The translations under genes and the position numbers were made by a program. The notes beneath the pieces were generated by a model that worked only from the letters and a program-made list of their open reading frames with translations, ran no database searches and had not been told where the DNA came from. 64,000 nt of DNA from Zoroaster sp. YZ-2022 (taxonomy: Eukaryota; Echinodermata; Asteroidea; Forcipulatida; Zoroasteridae). Each line of letters starts with the position of its first letter. The first letter of the stretch is position 1. The DNA is taken from NCBI GenBank assembly GCA_029582265.1, contig CM055816.1, positions 23,523,825 to 23,587,824 on the forward strand, given 5' to 3'. This document shows, piece after piece, positions 46,324-58,014 of the stretch.

Positions 46324-46337
46324 ATATATATATATAT

Positions 46338-46618
46338 TCGGTTTGTTGGCTTCTATAATATCAATATTTTCATAATTTATTTTCAGAAATATTAATATTG
46401 ATGAATAAAGATGAAAAACAAACGTTTTTGTGTGCATATGGGCATTCAAGAGAGTTTATTTTTAGCTCATTTCTTTTTCCACTTAGTATGTTTAAAGGGC
46501 TATATCTCTGAAAGCACTTTCGTTACATTGTAAAATATGAATATGCAAATTATTAATATATCTCCAGAATGCAAAATGCCACAGGGGTCAAACCTGTACC
46601 AAATTAAAGCTTGTATTG
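46338..46618 (-). mobile_element. truncated MITE E
   Basis: The complement of the inner part of 13494-14073 (GGTTTGTTGGCTTCTATAAT; CCACTTAGTATGTTTAAAGG) lacking both TIRs and an internal piece. It is joined at about 46618 to LINE sequence, a join that deletes the RT start seen in the other copies. This marks the broken end of the second inverted unit. Confidence 0.7.
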
Positions 46619-47770
46619 TATTAAAGATTTGATTTACTCTTTAGTTTATTAAGTTGTTCGAGCACTACATCGGTGCTAATTGATTCAAGTTTAAAGGTGT
46701 AAATACTCTCTGGTAACTCCCACTTGTAATCAACTTTCTCATTGAATTTAGTAGCTAGCTTAGACCCAGTTGTGGCAAAATAATTATTACATTTTTCAAC
46801 ATCAATATTATTGGTGAAGAGACTACATTTGACCCAGTTAAGGTTTTAAATATTTTCCAAATAATTATTGTGTTTTTGACTATTATTTTTGGTAACTTGT
46901 GTTTTATAAAATTCACGTTGATTTTTTTTTTTCAATTTCATGAACAACTTGATTTATTTTTAATTTATACTGTTTCCATGTATCACTACACGCATTTTAA
47001 TAGCTTTCCTATGAAGGAAATCTCTTTCATTCATGAGTATTATAATATCCCTTGTTATCCTAGGATTACAACGATCTCTTACTCTCACATTTTTTGTAAT
47101 GGTACATGTTTTTCAGAAATGTTATTAAAGGTGTGTTTAAACATATCCCATGTAGTATCCAGTGGTGTATCGTTACGAGACAGATGAGTATCTAAATCAC
47201 ATATTGCATTATTCAATGAATCACAAAATATACTTGCATCAAACTTGTTATAATTTCTAGTAGTAACAACCGTTTGTTGTTTAGTAACCGGTTTACCATC
47301 TAAAATAGTGTATGTAAGGAACTGATCACTAAGTGAAACCTTAATAACACCAGAAGTCTTATGTTCAGTAACATTGGTGGACAAAATAACATCAATTAAA
47401 GTTGAAGAAGTATCTGTGACTCAACAATTGTTCCATATAAAATACGTTAAGTAAGACTAATTGCGGTGACACCATGTGAAATCTCAATTGAGTAGTAATT
47501 ATTTCTGAAAAGAACTGGGGGTACAACTCGACGTTTCGATCAGTATGCTCTGATCGTCCTCAGGAGAAATACGTTGTTATTACTTAGAGATTCATCAAAT
47601 TTATAATCGTAATTCAGGTCACCCAACAATATAACGTCATGTTCAACAAGAACCTTTTCCAAAACATCCAACATAGAATTAAAATAATCTACACCTTTGG
47701 ATGGAGGGCGATAGGGCCTACATGGTTCCAACAATAATGGGTTTTTTGTAAGGTCTATTTACTTTAATAA
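46619..47770 (-). pseudogene. CR1-like LINE endonuclease/RT fragment, inverted paralogue of 12231-13250
   Basis: Minus-strand frames give EPCRPYRPPSKG, LLGDLNYDYKFD and ILSTNVTEHKTSG, then SLSDQFLTY, where the catalytic histidine codon of SDH is now Q. A K-rich linker follows. It is interrupted by a 118-bp insertion at 47449-47566, and about 30 bases are deleted beside it. Confidence 0.85.
47449..47566. mobile_element. 118-bp insertion with 9-bp target duplication, Penelope-like end
   Basis: AAATACGTT stands at 47440-47448 and again at 47567-47575; the paralogues at 12390 and 57712 have a single copy and no insert. The insert ends ACTCGACGTTTCGATCAG, with the 7-bp hairpin CGATCAG/CTGATCG, then CGTCCTCAGGAG. 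This layout resembles the terminal repeats of Penelope-like elements as I know them. It codes for nothing and would be a truncated or non-autonomous copy. Confidence 0.7.
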
Positions 47771-47879
47771 ATATTGATTCTACTTCAGTACTTTTAATAT
47801 AGTCATCGAGAAACATATCATATTGTACGAGAATTAAGTTAAAAAACAAGGTTTCACACATAATATTCATTTGTATGAG

Positions 47880-48945
47880 TTAAATTATACTTGACTATGA
47901 TAACTGCTAAAACCTTTTATTCAGCATATAATTATATCACACGTAGACTGTGTTTTATGGTGAGCACTAAAATAATGTGACTTGAACGTCCATAAAATAA
48001 TGATGTAAAATTGATCGACTGTCCATATTTGTGTCATCTTTCTGTCTGTCGGTGCATTTGTGTTTAATCACTTTTTTGTTTGATTGATGGTTCAGTATAA
48101 TGTTCGTAAAATCATTTGTTTGTCAAAATGTCTCTTTGCAAGGGCAGATACACTGACGGCGAATGGGGGAGGGGTTACAAGGCAAAAAGAGGGGGACAAG
48201 GCAAAAAAGGTCCGCAAAAGATATCATGGTCAATATACATTCCTAGATCCACAGACGGTTTTATCTGTCTGTTTTTCAGCTAAGGAATTTACTGTCAGCA
48301 ACAAACTCGCAAAAGCTCATAATTATTATTCTGCATGATACATATCATTCCAGTAAAAAGTAATTTTCTCAATATTTTGCTAATTTTCCAGAAGCTTCTG
48401 TAGATATAAATAATAAACGTGTACGATTATCAGTACCTAAACCTGCCTTTGTCTTCTCAATAAGGCCTACATCATCCACGCGCATAAACACAATAACTTC
48501 CGTTTCATCTCATCCTCCAAACCTTGGCTATATTTGTCTTTCTATCCCTGTGATCGTGCTTGCCCACGCAATTTTAACGATTTGTATAGCATTACAAATA
48601 TGGGTAAGCTTTCTTTGTGTTTGAACGCATGAACCAATATTAAAAATCCCGTTTAAAGATCAAAAGTTGATTTCGCCGACTTGTCCTTGTTTATGTATCA
48701 TATCTGACAGTTTGTCTGTATATCTGTTTGTGCATGTGCTTTAAACACTGTTTTGTTGATTGGTTGACTTTGTTGGTTTGGATTGTGATTGGTTTGTTTG
48801 CTCGTTGCTTGGTCCACTTGTTTGTCTGTAGGTGTATTTTAGGACTGTTAAATTAGTATTAGTTATCCATCTTTCAGTCTGTATGTATGATGGTATTGTA
48901 AGTCTTAAAGAGACAGTATATCATTTAAAGGTGTTATTCTACCGT
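47880..48945 (-). repeat. module C, inverted copy 1
   Basis: Paralogue of 11030-12100, colinear with only small differences. It lacks the local GATTGGTTTGGATTGT duplication shared by the two copies at 58920 and 61468. Confidence 0.8.
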
Positions 48946-48954
48946 GTCTCATTA

Positions 48955-49490
48955 GAGGTGGTATGGTGTGGGGGTGTGATGGAGTGGATGTGGGATGGTG
49001 TGATGGTGGGATGGTGTGGAGGTGGGATGGTGTGGAGGTGGGATGGTGTGGAGGTGGGATGGTGTGGAGGTGGGATGGTGTTGAGGTGGGATGGTGTGGA
49101 GGTGGGATGGTGTGGAGGTGGGATGGTGTGGAGGTGGGATGGTGTGGAGGTGGGATGGTGTGGAGGTGGGATGGTGTGGAGGTGGGATGGTGTGGAGGTG
49201 GGATGGTGTGGAGGTGGGATGGTGTTGAGGTGGGATGGTGTTGAGGTGGGATGGTATTGAGGTGGGATGGTGTGGAGGTGGAATGGTGTGGGGGTGGGAT
49301 GGTGTGGATGTGGGATGGTGTTGAGGTGGGATGGTGTTGAGGTGGGATGGTGTGGAGGTGGGATGGTGTGGGGTGTGATGGTGTGGGGTGTGATGGTGTG
49401 GGGGTGTGATGGTGTGGAGGTGGGATGGTGTGGAGGTGGGATGGTGTTGAGGTGTGATGGTGTGAGGTGTGATGGGGTGGGGAGGTGGTT
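48955..49490 (+). repeat. 16-bp G-rich minisatellite, about 33 copies
   Basis: Very regular GGTGGGATGGTGTGGA repeats. The plus strand is G-rich throughout, with runs of two to four G. Confidence 0.95.
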
Positions 49491-50289
49491 GTGAGAAACT
49501 TCCCCTCGAATTGAAAAAATAATTTTCAAAAATTATCCTTTAACTCCCAAACATTTTCAAAAGTGTTGTCATCATGTTTTAATGTTTCTCACCTGATTCT
49601 ATATTTTTAACAATGTATTTAAGCCAAATGGGAGACTAAATTATGACGCAACTTATCAAAATCTTTATTTTAGACCTGCATTGTTTTTGTAATACTGTTG
49701 GTTTTAACCTTCGCGGCATTGCGATTTTATCTAGCACAGTGCGGGCTATTGTTTGCACTAAAGTTATTCACTAAATTCAAACTTAAAGGGGACATTTAAT
49801 TACCAATTTAAATTCTGACTTACATTGGGGAATAACATACATGTATATATAGAAGTAAATTCGATAGCCATCACCCTTGCACTGAGTAAGTTTATGTGAA
49901 ACGGTGGTATTTAATATAGGCCTATTTAATAATCAATAAGACCCTCGAAGCAATTCATTCAAGTGGAGATAAATCTTTTCATAAGGTTCTGCTTATCGTT
50001 CTTACGCCATATATGCAATAACGACAATTGATATTGCATCTTGCATATTCAATTGTGTTTGTGAGAGGTACGATGCTTGTGCAGTGTAAACACATGACTA
50101 CTGTCAGAGAACTGCTTCCTCTCCTTCTCTATTGTCTATATGGCCTTCTATCTGCCCACGTATCTCTTCACGTGACTGTACATGTACTTGACTCTTACGT
50201 TTGTAGGTAAACACTAAGTTATGAAACAAGTTTGAGAGAGATTCTTCCTTTACACTTTGTTGTCTTCTTGTCATATTGTCTGACTGTCA
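49491..50289 (-). repeat. unit segments (TA flank) and B, inverted
   Basis: 49495-49840 pairs with 10009-10360. 49870-50285 pairs with 9379-9900. The long (TA)n between them is reduced to ACATGTATATATAG. A TAGGCCTA octamer stands at 49917-49924. Confidence 0.7.
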
Positions 50290-50515
50290 GTTGTGGCAAT
50301 TTTTTGTTACTATGGGGGAATAGTAGAAAGCAGGACCCATGACACACCACACACCCAACCTATGAACTCCCCGATACTTTCTTGTTACTACGGGGAATAG
50401 TAGAAAGCAGGACCCATGACACACCATTCACCCAACCGATGAACTCGCCGATACTTTCTTGTTACTATGGGGAACAGTAGGAAGCAGGACCCATGACATA
50501 CCCCATCCACCAATC
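50290..50515 (-). repeat. 77-bp minisatellite, about three copies
   Basis: Complement of the 7441-9378 unit (GTAGAAAGCAGGACCCATG; GATACTTTCTTGTTACTA), with both flanks identical in type to the long array. Confidence 0.92.
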
Positions 50516-51255
50516 CACCCTCGCCGAATAATTTGAAGTTTCATTTTTTATGTTTTACTTTGTCACGTGAGTTTTGGGAATAATAGGTTTATACGCTAAT
50601 GTCTGTAATTACAAATACGATGGAATAATGTAATAATATGTGTGTTCTGAAAATGTGTTAGTATTATTTTTGAAAATTTCTATTCCTATTATGTTTTTGG
50701 TTCCTTTTTCAAATATGCAAACCCAAAAATTATGAATGGTGAACATACAGATTTGTAGAAACAAAATGTCCCGAAGTAAAGACGCTGATAGTGATGTCTG
50801 TAATAGTAAAAACCAATGGAATAATGTAATATTTGTGTGTCTTTAAGGGGGAAGATACGGGTACTTCATGGGGGAAGGGTATTGCCAGCAATTACCGTCC
50901 CCGTCATAAATATTGGGGTGGTGGGGTGGGGACATATCCCTGTCCCCGGATCGCCGACAATGCCCTACCCCACCCCCAGCACAGAAATCCCAAAAGGTCT
51001 TTGAAAGTGTTATTTTATTATTATTTTTTAACACTCTCCAAATATTTGTGAATTTCAAAGTTTTTGGTTCAATCTTGATTTCATGCTAAGCTACTGGGAT
51101 TGTATGCCTAGGGATACCGGATATGGGCATGATAAGTCTTTTAGAAACAAAATATAATTAAATAGGCTAACGGGTTGTCTGTAATAAAACAGAACAATGT
51201 AATTATTTGTGCGATGTGAACGGGTTATTTTCGGTGATAATTATAGGCGGGACAT
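50516..51255 (-). repeat. module A, inverted copy at a unit-unit junction
   Basis: Paralogue of 6661-7436 and 17768-18530. On its left is the 77-bp array and module B. On its right is the segment that precedes the second A in the left unit. It is therefore the junction of two head-to-tail units. Confidence 0.75.
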
Positions 51256-54200
51256 AATTATTGGGTGACATACAGTGTCCCTGTATTCCCCCCCCCCACC
51301 TCCCCCCCCCCCCACATACACACACTTCTAAGAATTGCTGCCCAGCCATCAGACGGACTATGTATACGCATATCTTTTTTTTTATATAGGTACGTTTGGT
51401 TGCAAACAAAACGTACGAGAAACAAATGCAAACAAATACGAGAAACAAATGCAAACAAATAGGCCTAGATTAATTGTACAAGACAACTGAATACGTTTCA
51501 CATCTTTACTTTAATTCAAACTTAATTTAGTTTTCTTTATTCATGTGCATTTCTCGTACACTGTATATAGGCCCTATCGGTCTTTTTTTATCACACTTTG
51601 TTTTGTTTTTTCTCTGATTACAATCTATATTGGTTTCTGACCTGGGCCTAGTTCTGTAACATTTATATTATATTGGACTGTTTTATTATAACCTGTTTTA
51701 TTGTTTGAGTGTGTTTTTATGATTTCTATCCTGGTTTCTTATTGTTCATTGATATGGTTTTTCCCTTAACCGTCGAAAGCTCCTGCAAATTTGAATGTTG
51801 TTCGAGTGGATTGTTAAATTGGATGTTTTTTTTGTTTAAAAAAGGAAACTGAATGGAAACTGAATGATGATTTTGAGCAAGATTTAATTCCGCGCTGTAT
51901 TTAAATTGGCGAAATTGACATAAGATGGGGCTAATATCCCTAACCATGCTTCAACAAAAACTTTTACATTATAATGGATCATATTGCCCACAGTAGTAAA
52001 CAAAAGAAACATAATTGTTCTAGATTTAGTTGCGACCAGCAGCAGCAGGCTTAACACTTTTCTGACGTGGGATTTTTGTTGCATCTAGAGCAAGGCTTAT
52101 TTGAATCCCTTCAATTAGCAAAACCTCTTGGAAAATAAGTAAGTTCTAATTGAAAGCGTCGTCAGGTACATTCAATTTCAAAAGAACCAGTCGCAAGCGA
52201 TTGATCAAGAATGGAAAATTATAATGAAACACACAACACAGAGTAGGCCTAATGTAAATCTTATTGAATTTAATATTTTTGTTTTAAAGGTAGGTTATAG
52301 AACTGATATTTAAAAAATTAATTAAAAAATGCCCAAATAGTTGAATGTTAATATACAACTTAGTTGGTATAAAGCTTTTTAAGAAAGATATTGGCAAAAC
52401 GTCCCCCTAAAACTGATGAAACAAAGAATGTATTAAACAAAATTAAAATTGAAATGATTCAAAGAGAAGCAGTTTTGCTATCATTTTACAAATATTGTTG
52501 TTCCATCGCTTCAACATTGCACATAATGCAATCATACCCGGGCCTGAGAATTGAAAATAAAAATGTGACAAATGAATGCCAATTAATAAAACTGAATTAT
52601 ATTTTCTTGTATAATAAATAACATATATCTTCTTCAGTTAGGGTCCTTCATGTTTCAACGTTATACAAATAAATTGCCCGACTCTATTTGCTCCATGTTC
52701 AATAGTGTTGTTAAGTGCACATGACTATTTACCAGGCAATTTGATGACTAACATTAATCATTTCCTCCAACCACTCTTACTCAAAGAAATTGACCATGAT
52801 CATAAAATCTGAATATGGATTGATCTAAGAAATAAAAGGTAAGACAAATTTGCTTGTTAAAAGAATTGTAGATTGGCTTGGGTGATGATGCTGGCGATAG
52901 GTTAATTGAGGTGGTACAACTACATGCACCTCTGTGCTCTTGAATAGTCTTTTTGAAAGCCAGCCCGGTCCCTCACCGTCCATTCCCTATCCTCTTGAGG
53001 GCCAAACAATCGTACACAAACAATAAATCTCAATATCCCTCACCTGATTAGCAAAGTGAGTCGGTGTATAGGCCTATTTTCTCGATCGACGGATGAGGTG
53101 TGTTGGGTCGCTCGATTTGAACACAATGAATGATAAAGCGAGAGTTAGGGTAATACTTCTATACGGCTCAAGAATTTCATGTAGTAATAACGTATACAAC
53201 AAACACATCAGGCACTAAATAAATAATACAAATAGTGTTAACCATTTAAATTGGTAGTTTTTTAACCAATCTGTTTTTAGAGTGTATGAAGTGCATAGAC
53301 TTTACAATAATTAGGAACATTTGATTATCTCTATCAACTCAAGTACCTTTTTACAATGAACATAATGTTTTATTTCAATTATATATTTCATACCAAGTGG
53401 GTTTTGTTTGTAACTGAATTAGTTATTAATTGTATATTTTATTTTAGTTTTATTTGTTTATATGTTTTATTATGTTGATTGTTTATTGATCATTTTAATT
53501 TTATCTTTTGAATTACCTTTTAATTCCCAGGGCCACGAGGGAGACCACATGTTATGTGAACGCGATACCCTGATAAAATATCAGAAATAAATAAATAAAA
53601 TACAACCTGGGAAGCAGCAATCTGAGGATCATTAGAAGAGGATGCGATTTCTTGTTATTATAAAATTAGATCAAACCACAATAATTTTGCATAATTTTTA
53701 GCAGGAGCACTTACGGAATATACACAGGCAGCTCTGAGGTCTGTTCAAAAAGAGAAACATCTCTAGTTTGATGTATTACCTTGTTTACAATAACAGAAAA
53801 ATAAACATCTTTATAACTTAACACACGACTCAGTTTTGCTGTCCCGATGCAATTGTAGACATTATATGAACGTAATTGTCTTTGGCGAGGACAGCAGTAT
53901 CTGCCCATATCAATTGATATATCAAAGAATGATATTTCTGAGCTATTCGTATCTGAAACAGAAAATTCCGAGGCATGTTCGTGTTTCTTCGTGTACACAC
54001 GTATACACGTATATACAAATACACGTGCATACACATGTGAGTATATTCGAGCGAGGTCTTCAGGATTTCCGTCCCGGTGTCCGGACTGGTTCTTGCCGCG
54101 CTGGCAGGGTGAGAAAACGCTGGTGTTCAATTTGAAAAAAAGAACAAGTTACTTGTTAACTATATGTATACTTGCCATCAGCACAAGATCAAGAAATAAA

Positions 54201-54590
54201 TTTGAAGAAAAAACGTCTGTCCAATTACATAATGAGATCAACTTTTATTTCAACAAGAAATTAGTTTCCATTTAATTTATTAATGGAAAAACATAATTAT
54301 TAAGAGGGATACGAAATCAACAAATTTAATACATTTTCCACAGGGGGGAAGTTTGGGTAGTTCAATAATTAATAGGAGGCTTCCCAAACCATTCATCACA
54401 CCTGCAGCCATACACAGTGTGGTAGTTTCACACACTGTAGCCAGTGTACGTAAACGGCTTCGGCGAAGCCGAGCGAGGTCTCTGGGGATCCTCGGTGCCC
54501 AGACTGACGCTTGTCGCGCTGGTAGGCTGAGAAAACGCCGGTGTTCAATTTGAAAGGATATGTAACCATCAGCAACCATCAACAAAATAA
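51256..54590 (-). repeat. unit interior, inverted (paralogue of 14395-17767)
   Basis: The order is a C-run-rich segment at 51285-51315, modules G-end, I and H (52100-52810), the 15.3-16.2 kb segment (52810-53660), the F variant (53700-54130) and F (54130-54590). It is colinear in reverse with the left unit. Short frames are conserved only because the DNA is duplicated. Confidence 0.75.
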
Positions 54591-54599
54591 GTTTGCAGA

Positions 54600-54905
54600 A
54601 AAAGTATTATTTAGAAACATTTCGAAACATTATGAAATAAATTAGATCATTTGTTCCAATTCTTTATTAATAAACCATTGCAAACTCAAATCTTTAATAC
54701 CGTAATTATCAATGTTTTTCAATAAAATGTCATGATCAATAGTGTTGAAACAATTTTTGGAGATTACTAAAACACAAAGCATTAGTTTCATTAGCGTTAA
54801 TACCTTCTGAAATATCTGAAACAACCTTGTGTATAGCAGTGTTTGTAGAATGGTTCTTTAAATAAGCAGACTGTGCAGTAGTTATAAATTGATGGTCGTA
54901 TAAAT
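54600..54905 (-). pseudogene. CR1-like LINE, RT motif A region, inverted
   Basis: The minus-strand frame at 54642-54824 contains ALCVLVISKNCFNTIDHDIL, then NYGIKDLSLQWF. It corresponds to 14074-14337 but is less decayed. The residue before CFNTIDH that should carry the first catalytic aspartate block is altered. Confidence 0.75.
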
Positions 54906-56623
54906 GTGACCCGCTCTACGAAAAAGGGTATTACAGTTTTTCTCAATTGTTTACACACACAAAATGGAACTATGCACACAATTCTGAAATCTTGAAGCTC
55001 GTGTAACAACAACAAGACTCCAGACTGCTAAACTCTCAGCACAATTCTATTGGTTGCACTCAAATAGCAATTCTAATTCACATTTTTGCAAAACACTAAG
55101 CACAATTCAATGGTTTACACTCTTTTGCTAAAGTCTAAGCACAAATCGCATCATTTAGCACACTTTGTTCACATGGAAAACACCGGCCTTCCAAATGCCA
55201 CACCCAAATTACCAGTTGGTCTCAATCACTTCTCACCTGTTCAAACTCAATTGGCAAAACACTTCAATCATGTGTCAGAGCATAAAAGAGGCTTCAGGTG
55301 ACCTCTACAGTGTTGGGGAAAAAATTGAGCAGCATGGAGAACAGAGAGGAAGAGGAAGAGTGAGAGTAAGAGGAGGAGGAGGAGAAAGGGAAAGGCGAGC
55401 CAATATTTCTAATGAAATCAGCGCAACTTTGGTTGACCATGTACTCAATCATGGCCTAACAATGACTGATGATCTGTTTTACTGCATTTTCATATTGTAT
55501 TTTTTGTGGGCCTACCAAAATCTGTTTTTGTTTGCAGTTAGTTCAGTCAGCTGAACATTTTACTGTAGTATATTACAGTAACAAATAAAGATTTGCTTTG
55601 TACCTTTTTGTATTTGTGCACCGATTTCATCATTACTGTACATCCCCAGAAAGACAGTCGAAACATTTTCTTACTGAAGTGTTTCTCATTTTACAGTAGG
55701 CTACACAGGTAGTGCAATTTACTGTGAGTTTTGCCAAAATATGTAACATTTGTGTATTCTCAGAACTCTAACAATGTTGCAGTATCAACTATACCTGAAG
55801 AGTATTTTGATGGTAATGTTTTCAATTTATCACACCAGTGTTTAATTGATGCTCTGTAAGAGATATTCATATGATAGCTGTGTGTATCGTTTTGGTGGAA
55901 AGAATCAGTTTTGAGAAGAGAGAACATGGTTTTGAGTGCAGTGTTTCATTTTGCAAGAGATTTGTGGAGTTTTGACAAAATGGTTAACTCTTTTCAGTTT
56001 TGTGTTTAGAGTTTTGAGAAATGGAGCTATAGATTCAGGAAACGTGTTTAAACGATTGGGAAAAACTGTAAGTCGCGCTATGCTATTACGCGTAAAGGGC
56101 TGTTCTATGTGGAGACGGGTGAACAAATCTTCACAAACTAATTTATTTATTTTTGGTTTGTTGGCTTCTATAATATCAATATTTTCATAATTTATTTTCA
56201 GAAATATTAATATTGATGAATAAAGATGAAAAAACAAACGTTTTTTTGTGCATTGTTTTCGTCTTTTGTTTTACTGTTTGTCCGTTTTAGAGAAAAAACA
56301 CACCAATGTTATGCTTTCGTAGTGATACGGTTTAACACCCGCTATCAATAACATAACTGTTGCTATGGGCATTCAAGAGAGTTTATTCTTTAGCTCATTT
56401 CTTTTTCCACTTAGTATGTTTAAAGGGCTGTATCTCTGAAAGCACTTTCGTTACATTGTAAAATATGAATATGCAAATTATTAATATATCTCCAGAATGC
56501 AAAATGCCACAGGGGTCAAACCTGTACCAAATTAAAGCTTGTAATGTGACCAATTAAACTATTTATATATAACTAAAAAAATTATTTGTGCGACATAATA
56601 CCCTTTTTTGTAGATCGGGTCAC
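54906..56623. mobile_element. MITE E, inverted copy, interrupted by an IS630-type element
   Basis: Outer TIRs are at 54906-54932 and 56590-56623. AAAT flanks both sides, matching ATTT in the left copy. Removing 54934-56068 and one TA restores GGGTATTAAGTCGCG exactly as in 14041-14060. Confidence 0.88.
54934..56068 (+). mobile_element. Tc1/mariner (IS630-type) deletion derivative, 1135 bp
   Basis: The ends CAGTTTTTCTCAATTGTTTA and (complement) CAGTTTTTCCCAATCGTTTA form TIRs, with TA on both sides as target duplication (54932-54933, 56069-56070). A plus-strand frame at about 55336-55475 encodes an RG/E-rich N-terminus followed by RRANISNEISATLVDHVLNH, as in N-termini of animal transposases annotated as IS630-like. 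The frame then leaves the family pattern (TDDLFYCIF), so the helix-turn-helix remainder and the DDE catalytic core are deleted. It would depend on a transposase elsewhere. Confidence 0.85.
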
Positions 56624-58014
56624 AAATATTCTTTTAGTTGCGATAAAATAATATTTTCCATAATTTTAGATACATGACTTATTACAGAGATCTGTCTATA
56701 ATTTCCATAATCCTCAACAGAACCTTTACCTTTATAAATGGGAGTGACTTTAGCAAATTTCCAATCTTCCGGGACACTAGCTTCATTTATTGACATATTT
56801 AAAATTTTAGTTAACAAAGGTGTTATAATAGGTGCTCCAATGTTAAGCAGTTTACAGTCCATATTCAACACATCTATATTTGATTTACTCTTTAGTTTAT
56901 TAAGTTGTTCGAGCACTACATCGGTGCTAATTGATTCAAGTTTAAAGGTGTAAATACTATCTGGTAACTCCCACTTGTAATCAACCTTCTCATTGAATTT
57001 AGTAGCTAGCTTAGACCCAGTTGTGGCAAAATAATTATTACATTTTTCAACATCAATATTATTGGTGAAGAGACTACATTTGACCCAGTTAAGGTTTTAA
57101 GTATTTTCCACATATTGTGTTTTTGACCATTATTTTTGGTAACTTGTGTTTTATAAAATTCACATTGAGTTTTTTTCAATTTCATGAACAACTTGATTTC
57201 TTTTTAATTTATACTGTTTCCATGTATCACTACACGCATTTTAATAGCTTTCCTATGAAGGAAATCTCTTTCATTCATGAGTATTATAATATCCCTTGTT
57301 ATCCTAGGATTACAACGATCTCTTACTCTCACATTTTTTAATGGTACATGTTTTTCAGAAATGTTATTAAAGGTGTGTTTAAACATATCCCATGTAGTAT
57401 CCAGTGGTGTATCGTTACGAGACAGATGAGTATCTAAATCACATATTGCATTATTCAATGAATCACAAAATATACTTGCATCAAACTTGTTATAATTTCT
57501 AGTAGTAACAACCCTTTGTTGTTTAGTAACCGGTTTACCATCTAAAATAGTGTATGTAAGGAACTAATCACTAAGTGGAACCTTAATAACACCAGAAGTC
57601 TTATGTTCAGTAACATTGGTGGACAAAATAACATCAATTAAAGTTGAAGAAGTATCTGTGACTCTTGTTTTTTTTTGGATTAATTGCGTAAATCCGAACA
57701 ATTGTTCCATATAAAATACGTTGTTATTACTTAGAGATTCATCAAATTTATAATCGTAATTTAGGTCACCCAACAATATAACCTCATGTTTAACAAGAAC
57801 CTTTTCCAAAACATTCAACATAGAATTAAAATAATCTACACCTTTGGATGGAGGGCGATAGCGCCCACATGGTTCCAACAATAATGGTTTTTTTGTAAGG
57901 TCTATAAATATTGATTCTACTTCAGTACTTTTAATATAGTCATCGGGAAACATATCATATTGTACGAGAATTAAGTTAAAAAACAAGGTTTCACACATAA
58001 TATTCATTTGTAAG
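56624..58014 (-). pseudogene. CR1-like LINE endonuclease/RT, inverted paralogue of 12117-13493
   Basis: On the minus strand from 58007 down: DDYIKSTEVESIFIDL, YRPPSKGVDYFNS, LLGDLNYDYKFDES, ILSTNVTEHKTSG, PLSD followed by a stop. Then the linker (MWKILKTLTGSN), the RT start NKLKSKSNIDVLNMD and ASVPEDWKFAKVTPIYKGK, and DYGNYRQISVISHVSKIM. The stop that ends the left frame at 13315 is absent here (ILNMSINEASVPE runs through), so this copy shows the ancestral RT frame. Other stops and frameshifts keep it dead. Confidence 0.87.
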
